64,000 nt of DNA, from positions 1 through 64,000 of the forward strand of contig NZ_JAUXXZ010000009.1 in assembly GCF_030684675.1 (NCBI RefSeq), read 5' to 3'. The first letter of the stretch is position 1. Every line of letters begins with the position of its first letter. This DNA is from Daejeonella sp. (GTDB lineage: Bacteria; Bacteroidota; Bacteroidia; Sphingobacteriales; Sphingobacteriaceae). Positions 23,152-32,719 of the stretch are shown one piece after another. The notes below the pieces were generated by a model that worked only from the letters and a program-made list of their open reading frames with translations, was not told the DNA's origin and did not search any database. A program made the translations under genes and the position numbers.

Positions 23152-24429
23152 ATGAGAAGCATCTCATTATTTTTTAGAAGTGTTACAAAATCATTGGTTC
23201 TGGTTACTTTACTGTGTTCAATGGCTGTTTCTTCGGCCAATGCGCAGGATGCAGCAGCTGGAGCAGCGATTTTCAAGCAGAAGTGTACCGCTTGCCATGG
23301 TATTGACAAGGCGGTTGTAGGTCCGGCCCTAAAAGGGATTGATACTAAGTATGATGAAGCATGGTTGCTCAAATGGATCAAAAATGCTCCTGCATTCATT
23401 GCTTCAGGCGATGCAAAGGCAGTAAAAGCAGCTGAGTATTCACCGGCTATGATGTCAGCTTTTCCTGAATTATCAGACGATGACATTAAGAACATTGTAG
23501 CTTATGTTAAAGTTGGGGATGTTAAGCCTGCAGCCGATCCAAATGCTGCCGCTGGTGCAGCCGGAGCGCCTGCTGATAAAGGCGGTGTAAGTAACTTCAT
23601 GTTATTTGGTCTGCTGGCAGTAATCATCATTGCCTTCTTGGTTATCCTGGTTTTAAATCGTGTGATTACCACTCTGGAACGTGTAATGCTTCAGAAAAAA
23701 GGCATTGCTGTTGAAGAGGAAGACGGTGCCGAGACGAAAGATCGTTTCGAAGGGCTTAAAAAGCTAAGTAAAAACAAAAAATTCATTTTGTTCATAGTTA
23801 TACTTTGTGTGATTTTCCTTGGCTCTGCAGGTTGGAAAGGCATGTGGGAAACAGGTGTTCATACTGGTTATCAGCCGGTACAGCCAATTAAATTTTCTCA
23901 CCAGCTTCATGCAGGTGTAAATAAAATTGATTGTCAGTATTGTCATTCAGGTGCATTTACTTCTAAAAATGCATCTATTCCATCTCTTAATGTTTGTATG
24001 AACTGCCATAATTATGTTACGGCATCCGAAAAATATGATGGAAAAACTTCTCCTGAAATAATGAAGATTTATAATGCTCTTGATTATAATGAGGAAACCA
24101 AAGTTTATGGTAATGATACCAAGCCTGTTGAATGGATTAGAATTCACAATTTACCTGATTTGGCTTACTTTAATCACTCACAACACGTTTCAGTTGCGGG
24201 CATAGAGTGTCAGAATTGTCACGGTCCGATCCAAACCATGGAAGAGGTTTATCAATATTCTCCTCTGACTATGAAATGGTGTATCAACTGCCACAAACAA
24301 ACAGAGGTTAATCATAAGGACAATCCTTATTATGATAAACTGATTGCTGCACATGATAAATTGAAAAAAGGTGGAAAAGTTACAGCTGCTGTATTAGGCG
24401 GACTGGAATGTGCTAAGTGTCACTACTAA
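23152..24429 (+). CDS. actA: Alternative complex III subunit ActA, hexaheme cytochrome c
   Basis: A 425-aa membrane-anchored multiheme cytochrome. After a signal peptide (ending SSANAQ) a monoheme class I domain has CTACH (45-49) with likely Met ligand near 100. An Ala/Pro linker and a membrane helix (148-168) follow, then a second membrane helix (211-226) and the pentaheme ActA core with CQYCH, CMNCH, CQNCH, CINCH and CAKCH (starting at 261, 282, 353, 377, 420). The protein ends two residues after the last Cys-His motif cysteine (CHY). ActA collects electrons from quinol oxidation and relays them to the oxidase. First gene of the act-cox operon; the monoheme domain is an N-terminal addition to the pentaheme core. 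Confidence 0.92.
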   Translation: MRSISLFFRSVTKSLVLVTLLCSMAVSSANAQDAAAGAAIFKQKCTACHGIDKAVVGPALKGIDTKYDEAWLLKWIKNAPAFIASGDAKAVKAAEYSPAMMSAFPELSDDDIKNIVAYVKVGDVKPAADPNAAAGAAGAPADKGGVSNFMLFGLLAVIIIAFLVILVLNRVITTLERVMLQKKGIAVEEEDGAETKDRFEGLKKLSKNKKFILFIVILCVIFLGSAGWKGMWETGVHTGYQPVQPIKFSHQLHAGVNKIDCQYCHSGAFTSKNASIPSLNVCMNCHNYVTASEKYDGKTSPEIMKIYNALDYNEETKVYGNDTKPVEWIRIHNLPDLAYFNHSQHVSVAGIECQNCHGPIQTMEEVYQYSPLTMKWCINCHKQTEVNHKDNPYYDKLIAAHDKLKKGGKVTAAVLGGLECAKCHY

Positions 24430-24474
24430 TTAGAATAATTTTAAGATAACATACGTATACTTTATATAGCTTAA

Positions 24475-27400
24475 ATGGAAAGCAATAAAAAATACTGGAA
24501 AGGTTTAGAAGAGCTGCAGAACACAAAGGATTTTGTTGAAAAAAACAAAAACGAGTTCGCTGAGCCACTTCCTATGGAAGAAGTTCTGAATGAAGCCGGT
24601 TTAAGTACCGTAACTCCACGTCGCGACTTTTTGAAGGCGCTTGGATTTGGTTTGGGAGCAGTTACTCTTGCTGCATGTCAGACAACTCCGGTTCATAAAT
24701 CAATTCCTTATTTGGTTAAACCTGAAGAAATAGTACCTGGTATTCCTAATTACTATACTTCTACTTTCAATGGTCACAGCGTTCTGGTTAAAACCCGTGA
24801 AGGTCGTCCAATTAAGATTGAAGGAAATCCAAATTGTATTCTGAGCAAAGGAAGTCTGGATGCAAAAGGACAGGCCTCAGTGCTTGATCTTTACGATGTT
24901 TCCAAACTGAAAAATCCTGTTCTGAATGATTCAGAATCAAGTTGGGCAAAAATTGATGAGTACGTAAAAGCTGAGCTTGCTAAAATTAAAGCAGGTGGCA
25001 AAAAAATTCGTATTGTTTCTTCTACTGTTAATAGTCCTTCGACTAAAGCAGCTATTGCCGACTTTACAGCACAATATCCAAATACAAAACACGTACAGGT
25101 TGATGCGGTTTCTTATACCGGTATCATCAAAGCAAATGAAAACAGTTTTGGTAAGGTAGTTCTTCCAAAATACCGTTTTGACAGAGCAGATCTTATTGTA
25201 AGTTTCGGAGCTGATTTTCTGGGTACATGGATCTCTCCTGTAGAGTTTAGTCGCCAGTACACTTCCAAAAGAAATAATACTGCTCTTCAGGGCAAAAAAA
25301 TGTCCCGTCATATTCAGTTCGAGACAGGAATGAGTTTAACAGGTACCAATGCTGATGCGCGTCTTCCATTAAAGCCATCAGAAGAAGGTATTGCCTTATT
25401 AAATTTATATGCTGCTTTAGGCGGTGCGGTTATCGGAACTAAGCCTCTTGCAAATAATCCGAATGCAGAAAAAGCGATTGCATTAACTGCTAAAGAATTA
25501 GCTGCTGCAAAAGGAAGAGCCCTTGTAATCAGCGGTTCAAATGATGTTTCTACCCAGATCGTTGTAAATGCGATCAACTCAATCCTGGGAAGTTACGGGA
25601 CTACTATTGATCTTGATAATCCATCATACCAGTATGCAGGAAATGATGCTGAATTCGCTGAGTTCGTTAATGAAATGAACCGTTCTGAAGTGGATGCAGT
25701 TTTCTTTTTGAATACAAATCCTGCTTACGAATTCAATGACACCAAGGCATTCACAAATGCCCTTTCAAAAGTTAAGTTGCGTGTTTCTTTTGCTGATCGC
25801 AAAGATGAAACAGCTTCACTATGCCAGGTAATTGCTCCAAATCATCATTATCTTGAATCATGGGGCGATTCAAATCCGGTAGAAGGATATTATACTATTG
25901 TTCAGCCTGCTATCAACCCTGTTAATAATTCACGTAATGCTGAGCAGGGTCTGTTAATCTGGTCCGAAGGTGCTGTTACAGATTATTATCAGTATATCCA
26001 GAATAACTGGGCGAAAACAGTTCTTGCTCAATCCGCTACAAGTTGGAAGGATCTTTTACAAAAAGGTTCGGTTAGTCTTCCTGAAAGATCAGCAGGTACT
26101 TATACTTTCTCCCGCGAACTTGATTCAGTAGTTCAGACTATCCTCGCTGAAAGCAATACACTTGCAAAAGGCGGTGATAATGCTGTAGAATTACATATTT
26201 ATCAGAATGTTTCAATTGGTGACGGTAAGTCGGCCAATAACCCTTGGTTGCAGGAGTTACCTGATCCGGTTTCAAAAGTAACCTGGGATAACTATGCTGC
26301 TATCAATGCAAAGTTTGCAGAAAAATTGGGTATTGCCGAGAATGATCTTGTAGAGATCAAAACAGATAAATACACCATTACTTTACCAGTACTTATCCAG
26401 CCAGGGCAGGCTTATGGAACGGTTTCAGTAGCCCTTGGTTATGGCAGAACGAAAGCCGGAAAAGCCGGATCTGAGGTTGGTAAGAATGCTTATCCATTCC
26501 TGCGTTTGGTTAATGCAACTTTCCACACTGCAACAGCCGCTAGCCTGTCTAAAGCTTCGGGTACTTATGAGCTGGCTCAAACACAGACACATCATTCAAT
26601 TGAAGGCAGGAATATCGTTCGCGAGACTACCTTAAAGGATTATTTAAAAGATCCTAACTCTGGAACAGGTCATGCTCACGTAAATCACTATGATTTATGG
26701 AATGAGTATGAGCAGCCCGGACATAGCTGGGTTATGGCAATTGATCTGAATGCCTGTACAGGTTGTGGCGCATGTATCGTGGCTTGTAATGCCGAAAATA
26801 ATATTCCGGTTGTTGGACGTGAGGAGGTTCGTCGTCGTCGCGAAATGCACTGGATTCGTATCGACCGTTACTATACCGTTAATGAAGGTGGAAATAAGGT
26901 AACAGAAGAGAAAGAAGTAGAGAAACTTGAGAACATAGATAACGTTTCTGTTATACATCAGCCAATGATGTGTCAGCATTGTGATCATGCTCCTTGTGAA
27001 ACTGTTTGTCCTGTTTTAGCAACGGTTCACTCTTCCGAAGGCTTGAACCAAATGGCTTATAACCGTTGTATCGGAACACGTTACTGTGCGAACAACTGTC
27101 CGTATAAAGTACGTCGTTTCAACTGGTTTAACTACTGGAATGATTCACGTTTCGATAATTACATGAACAATGAGTTTACACAGCTTGTGTTAAACCCTGA
27201 TGTTACTTCACGTTCAAGAGGGGTAATGGAGAAATGTTCAATGTGTGTTCAGCGTATTCAGGCAGGTAAGCTTCAGGCTAAATTAGAGAAGCGTACTTTG
27301 AAAGATGGTGATATTAAAGTTGCCTGTCAGCAAACATGTCCTACCAATGCAATCATCTTTGGAGATGGAAATGATCCTGAATCTGAAGTATCAAAAGCAC

Positions 27401-27495
27401 TGAAGAGTGAGCGTACATACTATGTCCTGGAAGAGCTTAATGTTAAGCCGGGTGTAGGATATCAAACAAAAGTTAGAAATACTGTAGAGGTTTAA
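24475..27495 (+). CDS. actB: Alternative complex III subunit ActB, molybdopterin-oxidoreductase/ferredoxin-like
   Basis: A 1006-aa periplasmic subunit. The N-terminus carries a delayed Tat-type signal (PRRDFLKALGFGLG, Arg49-50) ending at LAAC (Cys68), so it may also be lipidated. The long middle part is a molybdopterin-oxidoreductase fold in which ActB proteins lack the cofactor. The C-terminal quarter is a four-cluster ferredoxin domain: CTGCGACIVAC (about 761), CQHCDHAPCETVCP (about 833), CIGTRYCANNCP (about 865) and CSMC...CQQTCP (about 922-960). It transfers electrons between the quinol site in ActC and ActA hemes. It follows actA after 45 nt. Confidence 0.93.
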   Translation: MESNKKYWKGLEELQNTKDFVEKNKNEFAEPLPMEEVLNEAGLSTVTPRRDFLKALGFGLGAVTLAACQTTPVHKSIPYLVKPEEIVPGIPNYYTSTFNGHSVLVKTREGRPIKIEGNPNCILSKGSLDAKGQASVLDLYDVSKLKNPVLNDSESSWAKIDEYVKAELAKIKAGGKKIRIVSSTVNSPSTKAAIADFTAQYPNTKHVQVDAVSYTGIIKANENSFGKVVLPKYRFDRADLIVSFGADFLGTWISPVEFSRQYTSKRNNTALQGKKMSRHIQFETGMSLTGTNADARLPLKPSEEGIALLNLYAALGGAVIGTKPLANNPNAEKAIALTAKELAAAKGRALVISGSNDVSTQIVVNAINSILGSYGTTIDLDNPSYQYAGNDAEFAEFVNEMNRSEVDAVFFLNTNPAYEFNDTKAFTNALSKVKLRVSFADRKDETASLCQVIAPNHHYLESWGDSNPVEGYYTIVQPAINPVNNSRNAEQGLLIWSEGAVTDYYQYIQNNWAKTVLAQSATSWKDLLQKGSVSLPERSAGTYTFSRELDSVVQTILAESNTLAKGGDNAVELHIYQNVSIGDGKSANNPWLQELPDPVSKVTWDNYAAINAKFAEKLGIAENDLVEIKTDKYTITLPVLIQPGQAYGTVSVALGYGRTKAGKAGSEVGKNAYPFLRLVNATFHTATAASLSKASGTYELAQTQTHHSIEGRNIVRETTLKDYLKDPNSGTGHAHVNHYDLWNEYEQPGHSWVMAIDLNACTGCGACIVACNAENNIPVVGREEVRRRREMHWIRIDRYYTVNEGGNKVTEEKEVEKLENIDNVSVIHQPMMCQHCDHAPCETVCPVLATVHSSEGLNQMAYNRCIGTRYCANNCPYKVRRFNWFNYWNDSRFDNYMNNEFTQLVLNPDVTSRSRGVMEKCSMCVQRIQAGKLQAKLEKRTLKDGDIKVACQQTCPTNAIIFGDGNDPESEVSKALKSERTYYVLEELNVKPGVGYQTKVRNTVEV

Positions 27496-27515
27496 TACAA
27501 GAAATAAAAAAGAAT

Positions 27516-28994
27516 ATGTCATCTCATCACGAGTCTATACTTAGAGAACCCTTAGTAACCGGTGAAAATATTACCTATTCAAAGGTCACCGAAGATATAT
27601 TGGTTCCTGTAGAAAATAAGCCAAATAAAGCCTGGTGGATTGGTTTCATTGTTTCCGCCCTTGGTGCTGGACTTTGGGTATTCTCTGTTAGCTGGACCTT
27701 CTGGTTTGGTATCGGCGAATGGGGTTTAAATAAAACAGTTGGATGGGCCTGGGATATTACCGGTTTCGTTTGGTGGGTAGGTATTGGTCATGCCGGTACC
27801 CTTATCTCGGCGGTATTGCTCCTGTTCCGACAGAACTGGCGAAATTCAATTAACCGTTCAGCAGAGGCAATGACCATTTTTGCCGTTATCTGTGCCGCTA
27901 CCTATATTATTTCACACATGGGTCGTCCATGGTTGTTTACCTGGGCACTTCCGCTTCCAAATCAATTCGGATCATTATGGGTTAACTTTAACTCACCACT
28001 TGTATGGGACGTATTTGCAATCTCAACATATTTCTCGGTTTCATTGGTGTTCTGGTACACAGGATTACTTCCTGATATAGCAACCATCCGTGACCGGGCA
28101 GTGGGTACCCGTCGTCGTGTTTATTCTATTTTATCTTTCGGATGGAATGGTTCAGTAAAAACCTGGCAGCGTTTTGAGTTAGTATCACTGATATTAGCGG
28201 GTGTTTCTACTCCTCTGGTACTTTCAGTGCATACAATTGTATCCATGGACTTTGCAACTTCCCTGGTTCCGGGATGGCATACAACTATCTTCCCTCCATA
28301 TTTCGTTGCAGGGGCGATCTTCTCTGGTTTTGCAATGGTTCAAACCTTATTGCTGATTACCCGTAAGGTAATGAACTTCGAAAACTACATTACCATGTTC
28401 CATATCGAATCGATGAATAAGATCATCATTCTTACAGGATCAATTGTGGGTGTAGCTTATTTAACAGAATTATTTATTGCCTGGTACTCAGGAGTTGAAT
28501 ATGAGCAGTATGCATTTTTGAACAGGGTGAGCGGACCATACTGGTGGGCTTACTGGATCATGATGACCTGTAACGTAATTTCTCCGCAATTGTTCTGGTT
28601 CAAAAAGATTCGTACCAGCATAGCCTTATCATGGATTTTATCGATCGTTGTGAATATTGGTATGTGGTTCGAGCGTTTTGTAATCATCGTCACTTCATTG
28701 CACCGTGATTACCTTCCATCAAGCTGGGTTATGTTTTACCCAAGCTGGGTTGATGTGGGCGTATTTATCGGATCTATAGGAGTATTCTTTACCTTATTCC
28801 TTCTTTTCCTTAGAGTATTTCCGGCTATTGCAATGGCAGAGGTTAAATTATTGCTGAAGAGTTCAAGTGATCAGGCTAAGAAGAAGTTGATTGCTGAGAA
28901 AGTTGTAGACAGCGGAGAGGCTGAGTACTACCTCGAATCTCTCGAAAAGTATGATAGTGTTTCTCCAAAAGTTGCTGAATTCCAAAAAGTTTAA
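27516..28994 (+). CDS. actC: Alternative complex III subunit ActC, NrfD/PsrC-like quinol-binding protein
   Basis: A 492-aa integral membrane protein with about ten helices and the NrfD/PsrC fold. Notable stretches: GHAGTLISAVLLLFRQNWR, ISHMGRPWLF and VVNIGMWFERFVIIVTSLHR. ActC houses the quinol oxidation site in ACIII. Only 20 nt separate it from actB, in the conserved actABCDEF order. Confidence 0.93.
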   Translation: MSSHHESILREPLVTGENITYSKVTEDILVPVENKPNKAWWIGFIVSALGAGLWVFSVSWTFWFGIGEWGLNKTVGWAWDITGFVWWVGIGHAGTLISAVLLLFRQNWRNSINRSAEAMTIFAVICAATYIISHMGRPWLFTWALPLPNQFGSLWVNFNSPLVWDVFAISTYFSVSLVFWYTGLLPDIATIRDRAVGTRRRVYSILSFGWNGSVKTWQRFELVSLILAGVSTPLVLSVHTIVSMDFATSLVPGWHTTIFPPYFVAGAIFSGFAMVQTLLLITRKVMNFENYITMFHIESMNKIIILTGSIVGVAYLTELFIAWYSGVEYEQYAFLNRVSGPYWWAYWIMMTCNVISPQLFWFKKIRTSIALSWILSIVVNIGMWFERFVIIVTSLHRDYLPSSWVMFYPSWVDVGVFIGSIGVFFTLFLLFLRVFPAIAMAEVKLLLKSSSDQAKKKLIAEKVVDSGEAEYYLESLEKYDSVSPKVAEFQKV

Positions 28995-28996
28995 AG

Positions 28997-29533
28997 ATGA
29001 GTAATATAAAATATATTTTAGGTCATTTTGAGGATCCGGATGATCTGATGCACGGGATAGACAAACTGCAGGAGAATAGCGTAAGTATTTACGATGTTTA
29101 TACTCCGATGCCAATCCACGGTATTGAGGATAAATTAGGAATTAAAAGATCAAGGCTGGGTAAAGTGGCATTTGGGTTCGGCTTGACCGGTACTATCACT
29201 GCTATCTCCATGATAACTTACATGCTTGTTATCGACTGGCCAATGAATATTGGTGGTAAACCACATTTTGCATTCCCTGATTTTATTCCAATCATGTTCG
29301 AATTAACCGTATTGTTTGCAGCTTTCGGAATGGTAGGAACTTATTTCTTTGCAAATCACCTGGCTCCTGGTCGTGCTCCCAGAGTAATGGACCTTAGAGC
29401 AACTAACGATAGATTTGTGATTGCGATTGATGCAAGAACAAATACCTCGCATGATCAAATAGATAACATTTTAAAAGAAGCAGGTGCTGTTGAAATTAAG
29501 CACAACGAAAGGAAATATGTTAGTTATGAATAA
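28997..29533 (+). CDS. actD: Alternative complex III subunit ActD (DUF3341)
   Basis: A 178-aa protein with the DUF3341 opening YILGHFEDPDDLMHGIDKLQ and YTPMPIHGIEDKLGIKRSRL, followed by two membrane helices (about 55-78 and 95-120) and a cytosolic C-terminal strand region ending VEIKHNERKYVSYE. ActD is an accessory membrane subunit of ACIII. The start lies 2 nt after the actC stop; its end overlaps actE. Confidence 0.92.
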   Translation: MSNIKYILGHFEDPDDLMHGIDKLQENSVSIYDVYTPMPIHGIEDKLGIKRSRLGKVAFGFGLTGTITAISMITYMLVIDWPMNIGGKPHFAFPDFIPIMFELTVLFAAFGMVGTYFFANHLAPGRAPRVMDLRATNDRFVIAIDARTNTSHDQIDNILKEAGAVEIKHNERKYVSYE

Positions 29534-30110
29534 GCGCCTAATAATTTGTACCGCTTTTTTAACTGTAGCCGCTGTTACGGTTATTTCTTCCTGTTCAAAT
29601 AATAGAAGTACGGGACTTGAATTTGCCCGTAATATGTATGATCCTATTGGTTACAATCCGGATCAGCCAAATAAGAACTTTAAGGACGGTAAAACTGCTC
29701 AGAATCCGCCAGCCGGTACAATGCCAGTGGGATTTGACAAATATGATGTTTATCCTAATACACTTGAAGGCTATCAGGCAGCAAGTGCAGGGATGGCAAA
29801 TCCACTTCCGGTAAGTGTAGCCACTCTTGAGCAGGGAAAAACATTGTATTTAAACATGTGTTCTCATTGTCATGGTCTTGAAGGAAAGGGTGATGGTTCT
29901 ATCGTTAAACTTGGTAAATTTCCTGCTCCTCCTTCATATTCAACCGGAAACTCTTCAAGAGGTGGTACTATGAAGGATCTTACAGATGGTAAAATTTATC
30001 ATACGATCACACACGGTGTTAACCTGATGGGGCCACACAAATCTCAATTATCTCCGGAGCAACGGTGGAAAATTGTTATGTACGTTCACGAATTACAAAA
30101 ATTACAATAG
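29517..30110 (+). CDS. actE: Alternative complex III subunit ActE, monoheme cytochrome c lipoprotein
   Basis: About 197 aa. Lipobox VISSC follows a hydrophobic signal. One heme motif, CSHCH in LYLNMCSHCHGLEGKGDGSI, and a distal Met in GVNLMGPHKSQLSPEQRW. ActE is the peripheral monoheme cytochrome of ACIII. Start: ATG 29517 has an AAAGGA sequence just upstream, while ATG 29526 (MNKRLIICT) is a close alternative; both overlap the end of actD, suggesting translational coupling. Confidence 0.9.
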   Translation: MLVMNKRLIICTAFLTVAAVTVISSCSNNRSTGLEFARNMYDPIGYNPDQPNKNFKDGKTAQNPPAGTMPVGFDKYDVYPNTLEGYQAASAGMANPLPVSVATLEQGKTLYLNMCSHCHGLEGKGDGSIVKLGKFPAPPSYSTGNSSRGGTMKDLTDGKIYHTITHGVNLMGPHKSQLSPEQRWKIVMYVHELQKLQ

Positions 30111-30127
30111 TCAATTGCTAAAACCAG

Positions 30128-31348
30128 ATGGGAAATCATAATCATACTCATAATTTCACGGAACAATTTACATTTTCTGGAAAATTAAAAACCTGGACCT
30201 TAATAGCAATAGTGGTTGGAATTCTTGCTACAGCTTTTGGTTTACTAACAGGTCAGCAGGAACGTACTTTCGCTAACCTGCTTTTAATGGCCTATTACTT
30301 TACCTGTGTTTGCGCAACGGGTTTATTCTTTCTGGCATTGCAGTATGTTGCACAGGCAGGATGGGCAACCGGTTTGTTAAGGATACCGCAGGCAATGTCA
30401 AGGGTGCTTCCTATTGCATCTCTTGTATTGTTTGCAGTGTGTGCAGCAGGTTTATTAACTCATAATTTATATCATCACTGGAATGGTGAGGGTCTGACAG
30501 ATCCTTCCAGCCCAAATTATGATAAACTGATTGCCGGAAAAGCAAGTTTCCTGAATGTACCTTTCTTTTTAACCAGACTGGCAGTATTTCTTGGAGCATA
30601 CAGCTTCTTTGCATGGTTGTTTGCAAAATATACCAAAGCACAGGAGTTAGAAGGCGGACTTGTTTATCACGATAAAAACTTTAAGTGGTCGGCTATATTC
30701 CTGATTGTTTTTGGATTCACTACTCCAATCTGGGCCTTTGATACCATTATGTCGTTGGAGGCTCATTGGTTCTCAACAATGTTCGGTTGGTATAACTTCG
30801 CAGCAATGTGGGTTAGTGGACTTTGTGTGATTACACTGATAGTTATCTTTATGAAGAAGGCAGGCTATCTAACCTGGATCAATGAAAACCATTTACATGA
30901 TCTTGGTAAATTTATATTTGCATTCTCCATTTTCTGGACTTATATATGGTTCTCTCAGTTCGTTCTTATCTATTATGCCAACATGCCTGAGGAAACTGTT
31001 TACTTTTATAAGCGCTGGGAGCCTGAGTATCTTCCATGGTTCTGGTTGAATATCATTATTAACTTTGCTGCACCATTACTGATCCTGATGTCAAGAAATT
31101 CCAAGCGCCAAATGAATACATTAATGTTCGTGTGTATCCTGCTTTTATGTGGTCATTGGTTGGATTATTACATGATGATCATGCCAGGAACAGTTGAGTC
31201 TCACAGAGGATTTGGTATAATTGAGATTGGAATTGCGATTGGTTTTGTAGGGCTTTTCACATTCCTTACACTTAACCAGTTAACTAAGCGGTCATTGGTG
31301 ACAACAAATCATCCTTTCCTACAGGAAAGTATCAATCACCAGATATAA
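30128..31348 (+). CDS. actF: Alternative complex III subunit ActF, NrfD-like membrane protein
   Basis: A 406-aa integral membrane protein with about ten helices, paralogous to ActC in fold. The opening is His-rich (MGNHNHTHNF), and the helix bundle contains GWYNFAAMWVSGLCVITLIV, WTYIWFSQFVLIYYANMPEE and GHWLDYYMMIMPG. In known ACIII it pairs with ActC and is proposed to have a proton-path role. The gene lies 17 nt after actE and is followed by coxB. Confidence 0.92.
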   Translation: MGNHNHTHNFTEQFTFSGKLKTWTLIAIVVGILATAFGLLTGQQERTFANLLLMAYYFTCVCATGLFFLALQYVAQAGWATGLLRIPQAMSRVLPIASLVLFAVCAAGLLTHNLYHHWNGEGLTDPSSPNYDKLIAGKASFLNVPFFLTRLAVFLGAYSFFAWLFAKYTKAQELEGGLVYHDKNFKWSAIFLIVFGFTTPIWAFDTIMSLEAHWFSTMFGWYNFAAMWVSGLCVITLIVIFMKKAGYLTWINENHLHDLGKFIFAFSIFWTYIWFSQFVLIYYANMPEETVYFYKRWEPEYLPWFWLNIIINFAAPLLILMSRNSKRQMNTLMFVCILLLCGHWLDYYMMIMPGTVESHRGFGIIEIGIAIGFVGLFTFLTLNQLTKRSLVTTNHPFLQESINHQI

Positions 31349-31388
31349 ACACAGTTCTTAATAGCTTAAAGAAAATAGTACGAATAAA

Positions 31389-32717
31389 ATGAGGTTAAGA
31401 GAAATTTTTAATATCAGGACTGTAGCTGCATTACTAGTAATATGCACTCTTACTGTAACTAACAGTGCAACATACGCGCAGGTTCAGGATTCTACGATCA
31501 GTTCAACAACTGCAGCAATTGATACAGCCGTAAAAGCTGCTTCAACTGAACTGACCCCATCATCTGCTCCTTTGATCAGTACCGCTGTTGATACTGTAGC
31601 AAGGTATAAGAATATGCAGCCAATCGCTGAAACAAAGGATTATTCAGAATCCTACAAATCAGCTACTTATTATGTTTTAATGTTTTTCCTTCTATGTGTA
31701 TTTATTGCAATAATTGGAAAGATATTAAAGGTATATGAACTGAGCCGTGAGATGCAGGGTGTAAAATCAAGCCTTAATGCCCGTAGGATTCAGGGTGTTT
31801 TCCTTGGGATCTTTTTGATTTTAGGTATTTATGGTGTTTACTGGTCTTATGCAGTTCAGGGGCCAATGAGTATGCATGAATCAGCTTCTGAGCATGGTCT
31901 GGATATCGACTTCATGTTTAATACAACCTTAATTTTAACTACGATTGTATTTATTTTAACTCATATTGCTCTATTTGGCTTCTCATTTAAGTATAGAGGA
32001 TCTGAAAATAGAAAGGCATATTTCTATCCGCATAATAATGCGCTTGAAAGGATATGGACTATTATTCCAGCCATAGTTTTAACTGTTCTGGTATTACTGG
32101 GATTCTTTACCTGGAGAGGTATTACCAATGTTTCTCCGGAAGATCAGAAGAAAGCGATCAATATTGAGGTTACCGGTGAGCAGTTCAAATGGAGCCTTCG
32201 TTATGCGGGTGCTGATAACCAGGTTGGAAACCGTAACTACAAATTGACTACACCAACCAACGGACTTGGAATAGATTTCAAAGATCAGAAGAGTTGGGAT
32301 GACAAACTTACGAGTGAGATTGTAATTCCTGTAAATAAGGCGGTTCGCGTAATCATTAATTCTAAAGATGTTTTACACAGTTTCTATCTTCCTGACTTTA
32401 GGGTGCAGATGAATGCTGTACCGGGAATGCCTACTTCATTCCAGTTTACACCCCGCCTTACCACTGCTCAGATGAGAGAGAAGAGAAATAATCCGAAATA
32501 TGATTATGTTCTTCTTTGTGCCAAGATTTGTGGTGCAGGACATTATAATATGCAGGCTAAAGTAACAGTGGTTTCTGAAGCGGAATACGCTACATGGCTT
32601 GCTAAACAGCCTTTATATTATAATGATGATGTTAAAAAAGAACTTCAGCTGGCTGAGAATACCAAAACTGAAGAAGTCAACAAAATAGCTTTAAATACAA
32701 ATACTATTAGAAACTAA
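31389..32717 (+). CDS. coxB: Cytochrome c oxidase subunit II
   Basis: A 442-aa protein with a signal peptide ending near NSATYAQ, an extra N-terminal membrane helix (about 91-112), two further helices and the cupredoxin domain. CuA ligands are visible: His in VLHSFYLPDF (about 330) and the loop LLCAKICGAGHYNMQAKV (Cys, Cys, His and Met; about 377-388). No cytochrome c domain is fused at the C-terminus, so this is aa3-type, fed by ACIII. It follows actF after 40 nt in the conserved act-cox order. Confidence 0.92.
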   Translation: MRLREIFNIRTVAALLVICTLTVTNSATYAQVQDSTISSTTAAIDTAVKAASTELTPSSAPLISTAVDTVARYKNMQPIAETKDYSESYKSATYYVLMFFLLCVFIAIIGKILKVYELSREMQGVKSSLNARRIQGVFLGIFLILGIYGVYWSYAVQGPMSMHESASEHGLDIDFMFNTTLILTTIVFILTHIALFGFSFKYRGSENRKAYFYPHNNALERIWTIIPAIVLTVLVLLGFFTWRGITNVSPEDQKKAINIEVTGEQFKWSLRYAGADNQVGNRNYKLTTPTNGLGIDFKDQKSWDDKLTSEIVIPVNKAVRVIINSKDVLHSFYLPDFRVQMNAVPGMPTSFQFTPRLTTAQMREKRNNPKYDYVLLCAKICGAGHYNMQAKVTVVSEAEYATWLAKQPLYYNDDVKKELQLAENTKTEEVNKIALNTNTIRN

Positions 32718-32719
32718 TT

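Noticed and set aside
23764-25577. Antisense open frames in actA and actB
   Set aside because: They are shadows of strongly conserved coding sequence on the plus strand.
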